A stretch of DNA of 64,000 nt from Halomonas sp. H10-9-1 (GTDB taxonomy: Bacteria > Pseudomonadota > Gammaproteobacteria > Pseudomonadales > Halomonadaceae). The position numbers and the translations under genes were made by a program. The notes under the pieces are model-generated. The model had not been told where the DNA came from. It saw only the letters and a list, made by a program, of their open reading frames with translations, and did not search any database. Location: the NCBI RefSeq assembly GCF_040147005.1, contig NZ_JAMSHO010000001.1:3162001-3226000 (forward strand), read 5' to 3'. Of the stretch, positions 13,433-21,964 are shown piece after piece; position 1 is the first letter of the stretch; each line of letters begins with the position of its first letter.

Positions 13433-14875
13433 ATGGTCAACCGCCAGCCCCCAAACGACGCGGCTCATGCCACCAACAAGGTCAAAATAACCGCTCGCGT
13501 GGCTGCCGATTTCCATGCCCAGGCCTCGCCGGGCGACCGAGTGTGGGATGCCCTGCTCGGCGGCTTCCACCTGATCCGTAGGAAAGCCTCGACCAGCTGG
13601 CGGTTGATCTATCGCACAGTCGCCGGCAAGCAACGCACCATCACCCTCGGCCGGTACCCAGGCCTGACGGCCGATCAGGCGCGCAAGATGGCGCTCGAGA
13701 CGCTTGGCACCACCTATCAGGGGGAGGATCCTCTCGCCGCCCGGCAGGCTGAGCGCGATCACGCCCGGGCATTGAGGGAGCAAACGCTCGATGCCTACCT
13801 CGACGGGCCGTACGAGCTCTATCAGAGCCGGCGCAAGCGCGGCAAGGCGACCCTGCAGGCAATCCGCCGCGAGTTCGCCGACTACCTCCACCGGCCACTG
13901 AGCGGTCTGACTCGCACCGATGTCGAGCGCTGGCAGGCGGCCATGGAGAAGCGCGGCCTGGCCTACTCTACATGCCACCGTGCCTACAGCGCCCTCCACA
14001 CGCTGTTGAACCACGCAGCGGAGCGCGGGACCATCGACGCCAATCCGTTGAAGGGCATTCGCCTGGAGCGGCCGGCGCTCACCGAGAAGGAGCTGGCCGA
14101 GGCGGCCACCGCGCGCCGCTATCTCGAGGATGCGGAGGTGCTGGCGCTGTTCGCCGGCATCGAGGCGTACCAAGTCCAACGCAGAGAAGAGCGGCGCCGC
14201 AGCCGCTACCACGGCAAGCCGTGGCTGCCCGACCTTGATCACGTCACCTACGTCGATTACTCCCCGCCACTGATCCTCCTCCTCTACTACACCGGCCTGC
14301 GCCCAGGGGATCTCCACGGCCTGCGCTGGGAACACGTCAACCTGACCTTCGCCACCATCCGCAAGGTGGTCGAGAAGATCGCGCATAAGCGCCCTGAGCC
14401 GCAGACCTTCCCGCTGGCGCCGGAAGCGGTCGAGGTGCTGAAGGCCTGGCACAAGCAGCACGGCAAGCCAGCCACCGGCTACGTTTTCCCCAACCCCAAG
14501 ACCGGTGAGCGCTACGACTACAGCGCGATCGGCCGGCACTGGGTGCGCATCAAGGCCCACACTGCAGACCTGGTCAAGCAAGGGCTTCTGGAGCGAGCGC
14601 TGCCTGCCGACCTCGAGCTCTACACCCTGCGGCACAACTTCGCCTCGCAGCTGATCATGAAGGGTGCGGACCTGTTGGCGGTAAGCCGGCTGATGGGGCA
14701 CGCCGACATTCAGACCACCATCGAGCACTATGGTCACCTGGCACCAGACCACAAGCGCGACATCGTGATGCGATTCGCGGCCGACACTAAGGCGCTGCTG
14801 GCCAGGGAGGCGACAGCGGGCCCTGGTCAAAGAGAGGATTCGACAGCAGTCGCGTCGCCGCGCGCGGGGGGATGA
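13433..14875 (+). CDS. int: Tyrosine recombinase (phage-type integrase)
   Basis: The 480-residue protein would catalyse site-specific integration and excision at tRNA-Thr. The N-terminal quarter is an arm-binding domain (DUF4102-like: WDALLGGFHLIRRKASTSW, then TLGRYPGLTADQARKMA), then a core-binding SAM-like domain (about residues 115-200) and the catalytic domain. Active-site residues are R290 (TGLRPGD), R400 in YTLRHNFAS, H423 (LMGHAD) and nucleophile Y433 (EHYGH). The first histidine of the HxxR box is tyrosine, a variant also seen in other phage integrases. Start ATG has GGAGAG upstream. The C-terminus runs into the first copy of a GC-rich repeat. Confidence 0.95.
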   Translation: MVNRQPPNDAAHATNKVKITARVAADFHAQASPGDRVWDALLGGFHLIRRKASTSWRLIYRTVAGKQRTITLGRYPGLTADQARKMALETLGTTYQGEDPLAARQAERDHARALREQTLDAYLDGPYELYQSRRKRGKATLQAIRREFADYLHRPLSGLTRTDVERWQAAMEKRGLAYSTCHRAYSALHTLLNHAAERGTIDANPLKGIRLERPALTEKELAEAATARRYLEDAEVLALFAGIEAYQVQRREERRRSRYHGKPWLPDLDHVTYVDYSPPLILLLYYTGLRPGDLHGLRWEHVNLTFATIRKVVEKIAHKRPEPQTFPLAPEAVEVLKAWHKQHGKPATGYVFPNPKTGERYDYSAIGRHWVRIKAHTADLVKQGLLERALPADLELYTLRHNFASQLIMKGADLLAVSRLMGHADIQTTIEHYGHLAPDHKRDIVMRFAADTKALLAREATAGPGQREDSTAVASPRAGG

Positions 14876-14938
14876 TCCTCTCGGGCGATACCAGAAAATC
14901 TGGTAACGGCGTCGCGTCGCCGCGCGCGGGGGGATGAT
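14849..14938. repeat. Two identical 28-bp repeats 62 bp apart (CRISPR-like pair)
   Basis: Copies at 14849-14876 and 14911-14938 are identical (start GTCGCGTCGCCGCGCG, end GGGGGGATGAT), separated by 34 bases that contain a perfect ACCAGA/TCTGGT inverted repeat. The 62-bp period and the GGGGATGA-like end recall type I-E CRISPR repeats, but there are only two copies and no cas gene in the window. A duplicated regulatory site is equally possible. Confidence 0.5.
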
Positions 14939-14994
14939 GCCGCTGGCGCTGACGCGCTACACTGACAGCAACCCCATGGTCCGGAGCGAATACC

Positions 14995-15189
14995 ATGACC
15001 ACGCCACTGGATCCGATCGTCTCTGAGTTCGAGACCAAAGAGCAGGCCGACGCCTATGATCAATGGCTGCGTGCCAAAGTCGAGGCCAGCCTAGCCGAGC
15101 CCGGCCCGGGCGTGCCGCACGATGAGGCGATGTCGATGATGGACGCCATCATCGATGAAGCGGAGCGTCGTCAGCGCGGTCGCGCCTGA
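14995..15189 (+). CDS. RelB/StbD-type antitoxin
   Basis: The 64-residue acidic protein (FETKEQADAYDQWLRAKVEA, then PHDEAMSMMDAIIDEAERR) resembles the stability-determinant/RelB-like antitoxins that pair with ParE toxins; the N-terminal half is the usual DNA-binding region and the C-terminal helix wraps the toxin. Its stop overlaps the toxin start by one base (TGATG), implying translational coupling. Antitoxins of this type normally repress their own promoter. In a mobile element the pair probably resists loss of the element after excision. Confidence 0.8.
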   Translation: MTTPLDPIVSEFETKEQADAYDQWLRAKVEASLAEPGPGVPHDEAMSMMDAIIDEAERRQRGRA

Positions 15190-15473
15190 TGCTGCCGATC
15201 GTCTGGCTCAACGGTGCTCTCGCAGACCTCACTGACATCGTCAGCTTCATCGCCGAGGAGAACCCTGCCGCGGCAAGGCGGCTGAAGGCCCGCCTGGCCT
15301 CGGCACCTCTTCCTCTCTCCGAACACCCCTATCTCTATCCGGCCGGGCGCGTGCCTGGCACCCGCGAGCTCGTCGCGCATCCGAACTACTTGATCGTTTA
15401 CCGGGTCGCGGCGACCAGGGTGGAGATCATCAACGTGGTCCACACCCGAAGGGAATACCCGCCCCACGAGTAG
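15189..15473 (+). CDS. RelE/ParE-family toxin
   Basis: The 94-residue basic protein has the ParE fold signature: LNGALADLTDIVSFIAEENP in the two N-terminal helices, then LSEHPYLYPAGRVPGTRELV, HPNYLIVYRV and VEIINVVHTRREYP. Family members inhibit gyrase (ParE) or cleave mRNA on the ribosome (RelE); the sequence is nearer ParE but the target cannot be told from it. It is immediately downstream of, and overlapping, its antitoxin. Confidence 0.85.
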   Translation: MLPIVWLNGALADLTDIVSFIAEENPAAARRLKARLASAPLPLSEHPYLYPAGRVPGTRELVAHPNYLIVYRVAATRVEIINVVHTRREYPPHE

Positions 15474-15490
15474 TCCACGCCTCCCCCTAG

Positions 15491-16319
15491 GGAGCGTTAA
15501 CAATTAGGCCAGCCATATGACGGCGGATACAAGGTTGAGTAGCGACTGGTAGTTTCTCGCCAGTCGCTCATAGCGTGTTGCCAGCCGCCTGAACTGCTTG
15601 ATTTTCTGGAAGAACCTTTCTACCAGATTGCGATCCTTGTAACAGTGCCAATCTATCTCGGGGCATTCCAAGCGATTCTTTCTCGGCGGAATCACCGGCT
15701 CGGCGCCCACCGCTCGAATGATGTCCCTCAAAGCGGTGGAATCATACCCCTTGTCGCCAAGCACCGCCGCTGGAGAAAAGCCCGCCAGTAACGCTGGGGC
15801 GGCTCCGTACTCAGACGCTTGGCCCGGTGTGAGGATTAGCCGTACCGGGTTGCCGAGGGCATCGACCGCCGCGTGGATCTTGGTGCTCAATCCCCCACGC
15901 GATTTCCCCATGGCTTCGGTGCTCTGAGCCGTTTTTTTGCCGCCCCATGCTGATGAACTTTGACGATACTGCCATCTATCATCAGCTGCTCCATGTCGGG
16001 ATCATCGGCTAATGTGTCGATAACCTGCTGCCAGACCCCCTTCTTAGACCACCGGTTATAGCGCATGTAGACAGTGTGCCAGCGACCGAAGGCGTCGGGC
16101 AGATCACGCCAGGGAGCGCCTGTCCGGGCGATCCACAGGACGGCTTCCACGAACAAGCGATTGTCCTTGGCCGTCACCCCGCGATCTGAAGCTTTGCCGG
16201 GGAGCATGTGCTCGATGCGCTCCCATTGGTCATCACGTAGCATTAGCCGAGGCATAGATCACCGAAAAATGCTGATATTCTAAATCAGCCCGATCTCCAT
16301 CAGCAATTGTTAACGCAGC
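15491..16319 (-). mobile_element. IS5-family (IS427-type) insertion sequence
   Basis: An 829-bp IS flanked by CTAG on both sides (15487-15490 and 16320-16323), consistent with a target duplication. The ends are inverted repeats sharing GCGTTAACAATT. It sits between the toxin gene and the BRCT gene and does not obviously break a gene. Confidence 0.88.
15504..16255 (-). CDS. IS427-type transposase made by -1 frameshifting
   Basis: Two overlapping frames encode the transposase. The first (15887-16255, 122 codons) has the N-terminal domain and first catalytic aspartate (MIDGSIVKVHQHGAAKK). The second (15504-15911) continues with MGKSRGGLSTKIHAAVDALG, the second aspartate (LGDKGYDS) and the glutamate (NLVERFFQKIKQFRRLATRYE region, split here). 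A run of seven A on the coding strand (15932-15938 on plus as T) lies in the overlap as A AAA AAA; slipping back one base joins AAKK to TAQSTEAMGKS and gives a 250-residue DDE transposase, the usual arrangement in this group. It appears intact. Confidence 0.88.
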
Positions 16320-16432
16320 CTAGTCAGTAATTTCACACCCTCCTGCAGGTGATTGCCTACAGCGCCATACCGCTCCCTTTGCCAGAATGCCTACAGGGCC
16401 AAGTGCCCGCGACAACAACAAGGGAGCCATCC

Positions 16433-17086
16433 ATGTCCACTGCATCACTCAACCCTCATGGTCAGCCTGTCGCCCGGCGCCTGGCGCTCGCCCGCAACGC
16501 CGACCGCGACGCCAACGAGCTGATCGGGCTGACCCGCGGCGTCCTCGCCGATGGCAGCCTCAACCAATCCGAAGCCGAGTATATTCTCCGCTGGCTGGAG
16601 GAACGGCCAGAGTCGCTTCATGTCTGGCCATTCAATGTACTTTTCGTGCGGCTACGTGATGCCCTGGAGGACGGCCACCTGGACGCCCAGGAGGAAGCCG
16701 ACCTGATCGCCCTGCTACTCGACCACACAGGCGGCGGTAGCCTGGCGGACAGTGAAAACACTAGCGCCAGCCGCCAGCCCTCTACCCTGCCGCTCTGCAA
16801 TCCAGCGCCAGTAGTTGAGTTCGGCGACTGCCACTTCGTGCTCACTGGCAAGTTCATCACCGGTACCCGCGCCGAGTGCGAGGCCGAGATCCTCGAGCGG
16901 GGCGGCCTCACGCAGAACAACCCCACTCGCAAGACACGCTTTGTTGTAATCGGCAACCTGGGCAGCACCGATTGGGCCCAGACCAGCTATGGGCGCAAGA
17001 TCCAGAAAGCCGTGGAGCTGCGCGCCGAAGGGCGAGACATCGCCATTGTCAGCGAGAAGCATTGGGCCAGTCACCTCAGCGACTGA
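16433..17086 (+). CDS. BRCT-domain protein of the element
   Basis: The 217-residue protein has two parts. The N-terminal 100 residues are helical (LALARNADRDANELIGLTRG, LNQSEAEYILRWLEERPES); a low-complexity linker follows; the C-terminal part is a BRCT fold like those of NAD-dependent DNA ligase and PolIII epsilon-like proteins (CHFVLTGKF, AEILERGG, TRFVVIGNLGSTDW, KHWASHL). BRCT domains bind phosphopeptides or DNA ends. Similar proteins occur in phages and islands without known role. The start at 16433 is preferred because AGGGAG precedes it. No enzyme domain accompanies the BRCT, so the role is unknown; a link to element replication is only a guess. Confidence 0.75.
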   Translation: MSTASLNPHGQPVARRLALARNADRDANELIGLTRGVLADGSLNQSEAEYILRWLEERPESLHVWPFNVLFVRLRDALEDGHLDAQEEADLIALLLDHTGGGSLADSENTSASRQPSTLPLCNPAPVVEFGDCHFVLTGKFITGTRAECEAEILERGGLTQNNPTRKTRFVVIGNLGSTDWAQTSYGRKIQKAVELRAEGRDIAIVSEKHWASHLSD

Positions 17087-17116
17087 CCACCCGCCCCTGC
17101 GTACTTGGCATCCGTG

Positions 17117-17149
17117 GCCGGCTGGGGCATGCTGACGGAACCAGCCGGC
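17117..17149. terminator. Hairpin after the BRCT gene, at an IS insertion point
   Basis: GCCGGCTGG (17117-17125) and CCAGCCGGC (17141-17149) make a 9-bp stem. The IS1182-type element inserted at the CTAG directly at its right foot, so any T-run would have been displaced. Confidence 0.45.
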
Positions 17150-17152
17150 TAG

Positions 17153-18731
17153 CAGTCTGTCGGGTTTTCGATAATGCCGTGAGATACTCTCAGTATGCCG
17201 CCACTATTGGAACGTCGCCATGAGTCGCTTCATCCCCGTTGACCGCCAGACCGACTATCTCCTGCCGCCTTCGGTGGATGAGTGGCTGCCCGATGATCAC
17301 TTGGCGCGGTTCGTGGTGGATGTCGTCGAGCAACTGGATCTCTCGGCATTGACGCGGCGCTACGCCGGCCGTGGGCACAAGGCGCATCACCCGGCGGTGC
17401 TGCTGAGCCTGCTGGTCTACGGCTACGCCACCGGGGTGGTCTCCAGCCGCAAGATCGAGCGCGCCACCTATGACTCGGTGGCATTCCGTTACCTGGCCGC
17501 CAATACCCATCCCGACCATGACACGCTGGCCACCTTTCGCCGCCGCTTTCTGCCGGAACTGGAGCAGTTGTTCGTGCAGGTGCTGTTGCTGGCACGCGAG
17601 ATGAAGCTGCTCAAGCTCGGCACCATCGCCCTGGACGGCACCAAGCTCAAGGCCAACGCCAGCAAGCACAAGGCGCTATCGTATGGCCACGCCAAGAAGC
17701 TGGAGGCGCAGTTCAGGGCTGAGGTGAAAGCGCTGACGCAGCGGGCCGAGTCGGCGGACAAGGAGGACGCGGCCGATGGCATGGATATCCCCGCCGAGAT
17801 TGCCCGCCGTGAAGCACGCCTGGCGGCCATCGCCGAGGCGAAGGCCAAGATCGAGGCGCGTGCCGAGGAGCGAGACGCCACCGAGCAAGCCGCCTACCAG
17901 GAAAAGGTGGCGCGGCGAGACGCGCAGCGCAAGGCCGGCAAGAAACCTCGTGGGCGTGATCCCGAACCGCCGACTGGCGGCCCGCGTGACAAGGACCAGA
18001 TCAACTTCACCGACCCGCAGTCTCGCATCATGCCGGTCACCGGCCAGGGGTTTGATCAGTGCTACAACGCCCAGGCCGCCGTCGATACCGAGAGTCTGCT
18101 GGTGACCCATGTCCACGTCACTCAGGCGACCAACGACAAGCAGCAAGTCATGCCGTTACTGACGGCCTGGCAAGGTTACCCGGAGACGCTGGGCAAGCCT
18201 GACCACCTGCTGGGTGATACCGGCTACTTCAGTGCCGCCAATATCCAGGCCTGCCATGACCATGGTATCGAACCGCTATTGGCGATGAGGCGTGATGTCC
18301 ATCACCTTCCGGTCTTCGAACGTTTCGCCGCGGACCCGCCCGCACCGGAGAGCGAGGACCCTGTCGAGCACATGGCGTACCGCTTGAAGACGCAGGCGGG
18401 CCGAGCGCTCTATGCGCTGCGCAAGCACACGGTGGAGCCGGTCTTCGGGATCATCAAACACGTGATGGGATTCCGGCAGTTCTCGCTACGCGGTCTGGAT
18501 AAGGTCAGCGGTGAGTGGCGACTGGCCACCCTGGCATGGAATATCAAGCGGATGCATCGCTTGGCAGCAGGCTGAGGGCCGTCCCTTAGCCTGATAGGGC
18601 GGCGTCACAAGCGCTCAGGCCACTCCAGGATCGCCGAACGACGCCAGGTTGCTGACATGGCCGGCGCCAATACGAAAATGGAGAGAAGTGGGTGTCGTTA
18701 CTGTGAGCGACACCCATAATCCGACAGACTG
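17153..18731 (+). mobile_element. IS1182-family insertion sequence, copy 1
   Basis: 1579 bp, bounded by inverted repeats CAGTCTGTCGG and CCGACAGACTG and flanked by CTAG on both sides (17149-17152, 18732-18735). A second hairpin (GGGTGTCG at 18690-18697, CGACACCC at 18708-18715) lies close to the right end. The transposase is intact. Confidence 0.9.
17220..18575 (+). CDS. IS1182-family transposase, copy 1
   Basis: The 451-residue DDE transposase starts MSRFIPVDRQTDYLLPPSVD. It has the N-terminal DUF772-like domain (HHPAVLLSLLVYGYATGVVSSR), the first aspartate in TIALDGTKLKANASKHKALS, a basic coiled-coil insert (about residues 160-250), the second aspartate in LLGDTGYFSA and the glutamate in HTVEPVFGIIKHVMGFRQFS. 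Only a few residues differ from copy 2 (for example DDHLARF against DGHLARF, YAGRGHK against YMGRGSK), so the two are closely related but not a fresh duplication. Confidence 0.95.
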   Translation: MSRFIPVDRQTDYLLPPSVDEWLPDDHLARFVVDVVEQLDLSALTRRYAGRGHKAHHPAVLLSLLVYGYATGVVSSRKIERATYDSVAFRYLAANTHPDHDTLATFRRRFLPELEQLFVQVLLLAREMKLLKLGTIALDGTKLKANASKHKALSYGHAKKLEAQFRAEVKALTQRAESADKEDAADGMDIPAEIARREARLAAIAEAKAKIEARAEERDATEQAAYQEKVARRDAQRKAGKKPRGRDPEPPTGGPRDKDQINFTDPQSRIMPVTGQGFDQCYNAQAAVDTESLLVTHVHVTQATNDKQQVMPLLTAWQGYPETLGKPDHLLGDTGYFSAANIQACHDHGIEPLLAMRRDVHHLPVFERFAADPPAPESEDPVEHMAYRLKTQAGRALYALRKHTVEPVFGIIKHVMGFRQFSLRGLDKVSGEWRLATLAWNIKRMHRLAAG

Positions 18732-18814
18732 CTAGGGCCGTACACCCGAAATGCGCCTCCCCAGCGCCCCGCCGGCTGTCTCACCAGCATGGGGATCACT
18801 CTGGGGAGAGTGAC

Positions 18815-19260
18815 ATGGCCCACCACGATGATTTCGGTGACCGAGTCGCCGCACTCGAAAAGCTCGACGAAGCGCTGTCGACGGCAGTCGACCAACTGGC
18901 GATCTATCTCGACCTGAACCACGAGCCCGACGAGCGATCATCACCTGGTGACCTGCTGGCCGCGGTTCTTCATCGCTATGCCCAGCGGCATCACCCTCGG
19001 TTCGATCTTCCTATGGCAGCCCTCCCTGAAATCATCGACGAAGTGCTTGAGCGACGCGAAGATTTCGACCTGCGACGTGAAGAATACTGCGAGGAGTATG
19101 GCAATAGCGCAGGCAACTTGCTGGCCTCAATGCGGGACGCAGCCGAACCGATTTCACCCCGCCTCTATGATCGTGGCGACATTAATCAGGCCGTAGACCG
19201 GTATCGATCACGTCTCGATCGCCACTTGGGGGAAGGGGCTGGATTGCCAGCCAAACAAAA
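18815..19260 (+). pseudogene. 5' fragment of an element gene split by an IS1380-type IS
   Basis: This reading frame starts at an ATG with GGAGAG upstream and encodes about 148 acidic, helical residues (MAHHDDFGDRVAALEKLDEA). It runs into the IS and stops 13 bases inside it. The reading phase at the AAAA target duplication (19257-19260) matches that of the downstream fragment (20947-21205) exactly; joining them restores one 234-residue protein. The N-terminal half resembles nothing I recognise. The two ISs on either side (copy 1 of the IS1182 type ends at 18731) leave it its own ribosome binding site but no obvious promoter. Confidence 0.7.
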
Positions 19261-20942
19261 CCTGAATCCGTGAGACCAGCCCCCAGAAATGCTTCTAACC
19301 TACTGAACTGCATGGCAATATAGCGAATATCGCCATTCACCCAGATAGTGCCATGCCCAACGTCAAGTTCCGTGCCAGTCGCCGCACCCTCACCAGCCAC
19401 GCCGGGCTGTCCATCATCGGGCAGTGCTTCGAGATCGCTGGCGTCGATAGCATCGACGGGCGCTTCCCCACCACGCTGGGCATGCGCACCAGCGATGTGG
19501 TCAAAAGCTACCTGGGCCTGCTGTGTCTGGGCATGAGCGACTATGACGCCATCGAAAACTTCCGCCGCGACAAGCCCTTCCAACAGCTGCTGACCCTGCA
19601 AAAGGTGCCGAGCACGGCGACGCTGCGACAGCGGCTGGAGAAACTTGCCGCTAACGACCTGCAGGCGCGCACCGCCACCTGGTCCACGACCCTGCTGTCA
19701 CTGGTCGAGGCACCGATCACCGCCGAGACGACGCACGTCTGCCTGGACATCGACACCTTCGTCATGGACAACAGCAACTCGAAGAAGGAAGGCGTCTCGC
19801 GGACTTACCAGAAGGTCGATGGCTACACCCCGATCGCCGCCTATCTGGGCAACGAAGGGTGGTGCCTGGGTCTGGAACTGCGTCCTGGCAAGCAGCACAC
19901 CATGAAGGAGAGCAACGCCTTCCTGGAGCGGGTACTGCCTCGCGCCCAAGGCCTGACCGAGCAACCGATCCTGTTACGCGAGGACAGCGGCTTCGACAGC
20001 CAGGCGCACCTGGCGCTTCTCGAACAGCAGCGCCAGGTCTTTGCCGACGAGGGGCGCCGGCTCGACTATGTCGTCAAATGGAACCCGCGCGGCTCGGCCA
20101 CGGCCGATCAGGATACCTGGTTGGCTGTGGCGGCGGACTACTGGGAAGAGCTGCGTCCTGGCAAGCGCCAGGCGCTGTGGACGCAGACCGTCTCGATCCA
20201 CGACGACAACAAGACCGAATACGTCGTCCAACGCGTGATGCGCCTGGTCGAGCGCACCGCCGATCGCGATGGCCAGTTGCTGCTCGAACCGGACTATGAG
20301 TTGGAAGGCTGGTGGACCAGCCTGGACGAGGCGCCGGAGGCGGTGATCAAGCGCTATCAGGCGCATGCCACTCACGAGCAATTCCACAGCGAGATCAAGA
20401 CGGATCTCGACCTGGAGCGGCTGCCGTCGGGCAAGTTCGCCACCAACGATCTGATCCTGCATCTCGCCCAGCTGGCCTACAACATCCTGCGGCTGATGGG
20501 GCAGCTGGGCATGACCGGCGAGCTGAGCCCGGTGCGCCATCCCGCCAAGCGGCGGCGGATCCGCACCGTGCTACAAGAGCTGGTGCATCGTGCGGCGCTC
20601 GTGATTCACAAGGCGCGGCAGATCATCCTCGACTTCGGGCAGGACATCGGACGCATGACGGTGTTGAACACCTTGCGAAGCCGCCTGCGCTATCCCCGAG
20701 GCACGCCATGCTGATCGTCTGTCGGACAAAGGCACCACGCAGAGGGCTGACGGTCACCGGCAGCCAGCATCACCGTACCCGGCGGGTAGCAATGCATGAG
20801 CAAACGGGTCATCGTCGCCGGCCGATGCCGCTATGGTTGGCCATGGCAGATATGCATTCGGCGGTTGAGACGGAATCGGAGGTCAAAAAATGCTCGCTGA
20901 CGGCGATAGGGAAAGTGTCGACGCCGGCATCACGGATTCAGG
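19261..20942 (+). mobile_element. IS1380-family insertion sequence
   Basis: 1682 bp with terminal inverted repeats CCTGAATCCGTGA and TCACGGATTCAGG, flanked by AAAA at 19257-19260 and 20943-20946 (4-bp target duplication). A 228-base non-coding stretch follows the transposase before the right end; I see nothing else in it. Confidence 0.92.
19353..20714 (+). CDS. IS1380-family transposase
   Basis: The 453-residue DDE transposase starts MPNVKFRASRRTLTSHAGLS. Catalytic landmarks are CLDIDTFVMDNSNSKKEGVS with the first aspartate, LLREDSGFDSQAHLAL with the second, and HEQFHSEIKTDLDLERLPSG with the glutamate, followed by the conserved LAQLAYNILRLMGQ. No frameshift is seen. The IS lies inside an element gene (see the flanking fragments). 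Confidence 0.95.
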   Translation: MPNVKFRASRRTLTSHAGLSIIGQCFEIAGVDSIDGRFPTTLGMRTSDVVKSYLGLLCLGMSDYDAIENFRRDKPFQQLLTLQKVPSTATLRQRLEKLAANDLQARTATWSTTLLSLVEAPITAETTHVCLDIDTFVMDNSNSKKEGVSRTYQKVDGYTPIAAYLGNEGWCLGLELRPGKQHTMKESNAFLERVLPRAQGLTEQPILLREDSGFDSQAHLALLEQQRQVFADEGRRLDYVVKWNPRGSATADQDTWLAVAADYWEELRPGKRQALWTQTVSIHDDNKTEYVVQRVMRLVERTADRDGQLLLEPDYELEGWWTSLDEAPEAVIKRYQAHATHEQFHSEIKTDLDLERLPSGKFATNDLILHLAQLAYNILRLMGQLGMTGELSPVRHPAKRRRIRTVLQELVHRAALVIHKARQIILDFGQDIGRMTVLNTLRSRLRYPRGTPC

Positions 20943-20946
20943 AAAA

Positions 20947-21205
20947 GACACCGAAGAACACCTCCACGCTGCCGAAATACGCGGAGGCGATACAAGAGTG
21001 CATGATGCTCTACTGGAAGAACCCGGAGCGGTATGTGGTGAACCTGAGCACTGCCGATCCTTGCCGGGAGAGCGTATTCGATCATGTCGCCCCGAAGTAT
21101 GGCCTTGCTCCGAAGACTCTCTTCAACCGCTACAACGATGAACTCGACAGTGAATTAAAAGCTCGTCTGGCCAAGCGGGGCCGCGAGAGAAGACGCAACC
21201 AGTAG
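20947..21205 (+). pseudogene. 3' fragment of the element gene split by the IS1380-type IS
   Basis: About 86 codons in phase with the 18815-19260 fragment once the IS and one AAAA copy are removed. The sequence (KYAEAIQECMMLYWKNPERY, then ESVFDHVAPKYGLAPKTLFN) looks like a helix-turn-helix region followed by a basic tail ending RGRERRRNQ, so the intact protein may bind DNA. The fragment has no start of its own with a good ribosome binding site, although an open frame exists through the end of the IS. Confidence 0.65.
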
Positions 21206-21309
21206 CGCCTCTACAATGTTCCCAGCAACCGGCCCTTTCCCGGGAATGTTGTTTCGACTGCAACCGCCCATCCTCCTCCTGAACGTCAACGCCGACACCA
21301 GGAGGCAAC

Positions 21310-21651
21310 ATGCCCACCGCAGTCCACACCGAAACCGTTCATCCCACCCCTGAAGCGTTCCGCACCGAGCGCGGCCGCGTATTGAGCGAGATCCTTGAAG
21401 CCCAGCGCGCAGGCCTGGCGCCGCATCTGATCGAGCTCACCGAGAAGCAGGTGTTTCCCTACCTGATCGCCTGCAGCGTGCGCACCGGGCGAGACGCGCG
21501 CCGCTCTGGGATCCTGCTGGGGCACTCTGCGCCGCCGTTCGTTCTCCGCGGACGCAACGTGCGCTATCGGCTCAGCGACGTGCAGGCCTGGCTGGAGAGC
21601 GCCGAGGCACATACCTCCACCGCAGCCGCCCAGGCGGCCGCTGGCCAGTAG
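21310..21651 (+). CDS. AlpA/excisionase-like helix-turn-helix protein
   Basis: The 113-residue protein carries a MerR/AlpA-type winged helix-turn-helix in its centre (DARRSGILLGHSAPPFVLRG region, then VRYRLSDVQAWLES). Such proteins in P4-like satellites act as excisionases or switch on int transcription. The start has AGGAGG upstream (21300-21305). It opens a run of tightly packed genes reaching to DnaB, suggesting it heads the early operon. The excisionase role is inferred from position and fold. Confidence 0.65.
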   Translation: MPTAVHTETVHPTPEAFRTERGRVLSEILEAQRAGLAPHLIELTEKQVFPYLIACSVRTGRDARRSGILLGHSAPPFVLRGRNVRYRLSDVQAWLESAEAHTSTAAAQAAAGQ

Positions 21652-21664
21652 GAGGGCAGCCCCC

Positions 21665-21964
21665 ATGTCACGACCTACTGTCCTGGAGCGTGCGCTCCAC
21701 CACCTGCTCGAGGTCGAGGCGACCACTGGCCAATATGCCACGCGCGTGCTGGAGGTCAGCCACTGGAATACCGTGGTGTCCGATCTCAAGGCCCGCTGCG
21801 GCATCGAGGTTCGTCGCGAGTGGCGCCGCCTGACCAACCGGCACGGCCAGGAGTACAACTGCAAGACCTATTGGCTGGCGCCGGAGGATCGCGAACCGGC
21901 CGCCAGGGCCCTGGCCCAGCTCGAAGCTCGGCGACTGTCACGCGACAGCGGAGGGGCGATCTGA
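21665..21964 (+). CDS. Small phage protein of unknown function (99 aa)
   Basis: Begins MSRPTVLERALHHLLEVEAT and contains a basic middle part (LKARCGIEVRREWRRLTNRH) ending in KTYWLAP, typical of a small winged-helix fold seen in phage regulatory proteins. The start has AGGAGG 9 bases ahead. The stop overlaps the next start by one base (TGATG), so it is cotranslated with the Ash-like gene. I cannot assign a function. Confidence 0.6.
   Translation: MSRPTVLERALHHLLEVEATTGQYATRVLEVSHWNTVVSDLKARCGIEVRREWRRLTNRHGQEYNCKTYWLAPEDREPAARALAQLEARRLSRDSGGAI

Noticed and set aside
14849..14938. A genuine CRISPR array
   Set aside because: Only two repeats, one inside int, and no cas genes in the window; kept as a repeat pair and a question only.
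20890..21141. 83-codon frame spanning the right end of the IS1380-type IS
   Set aside because: It overlaps the phase-matched 3' fragment of the split gene in another frame and looks like shadow translation.
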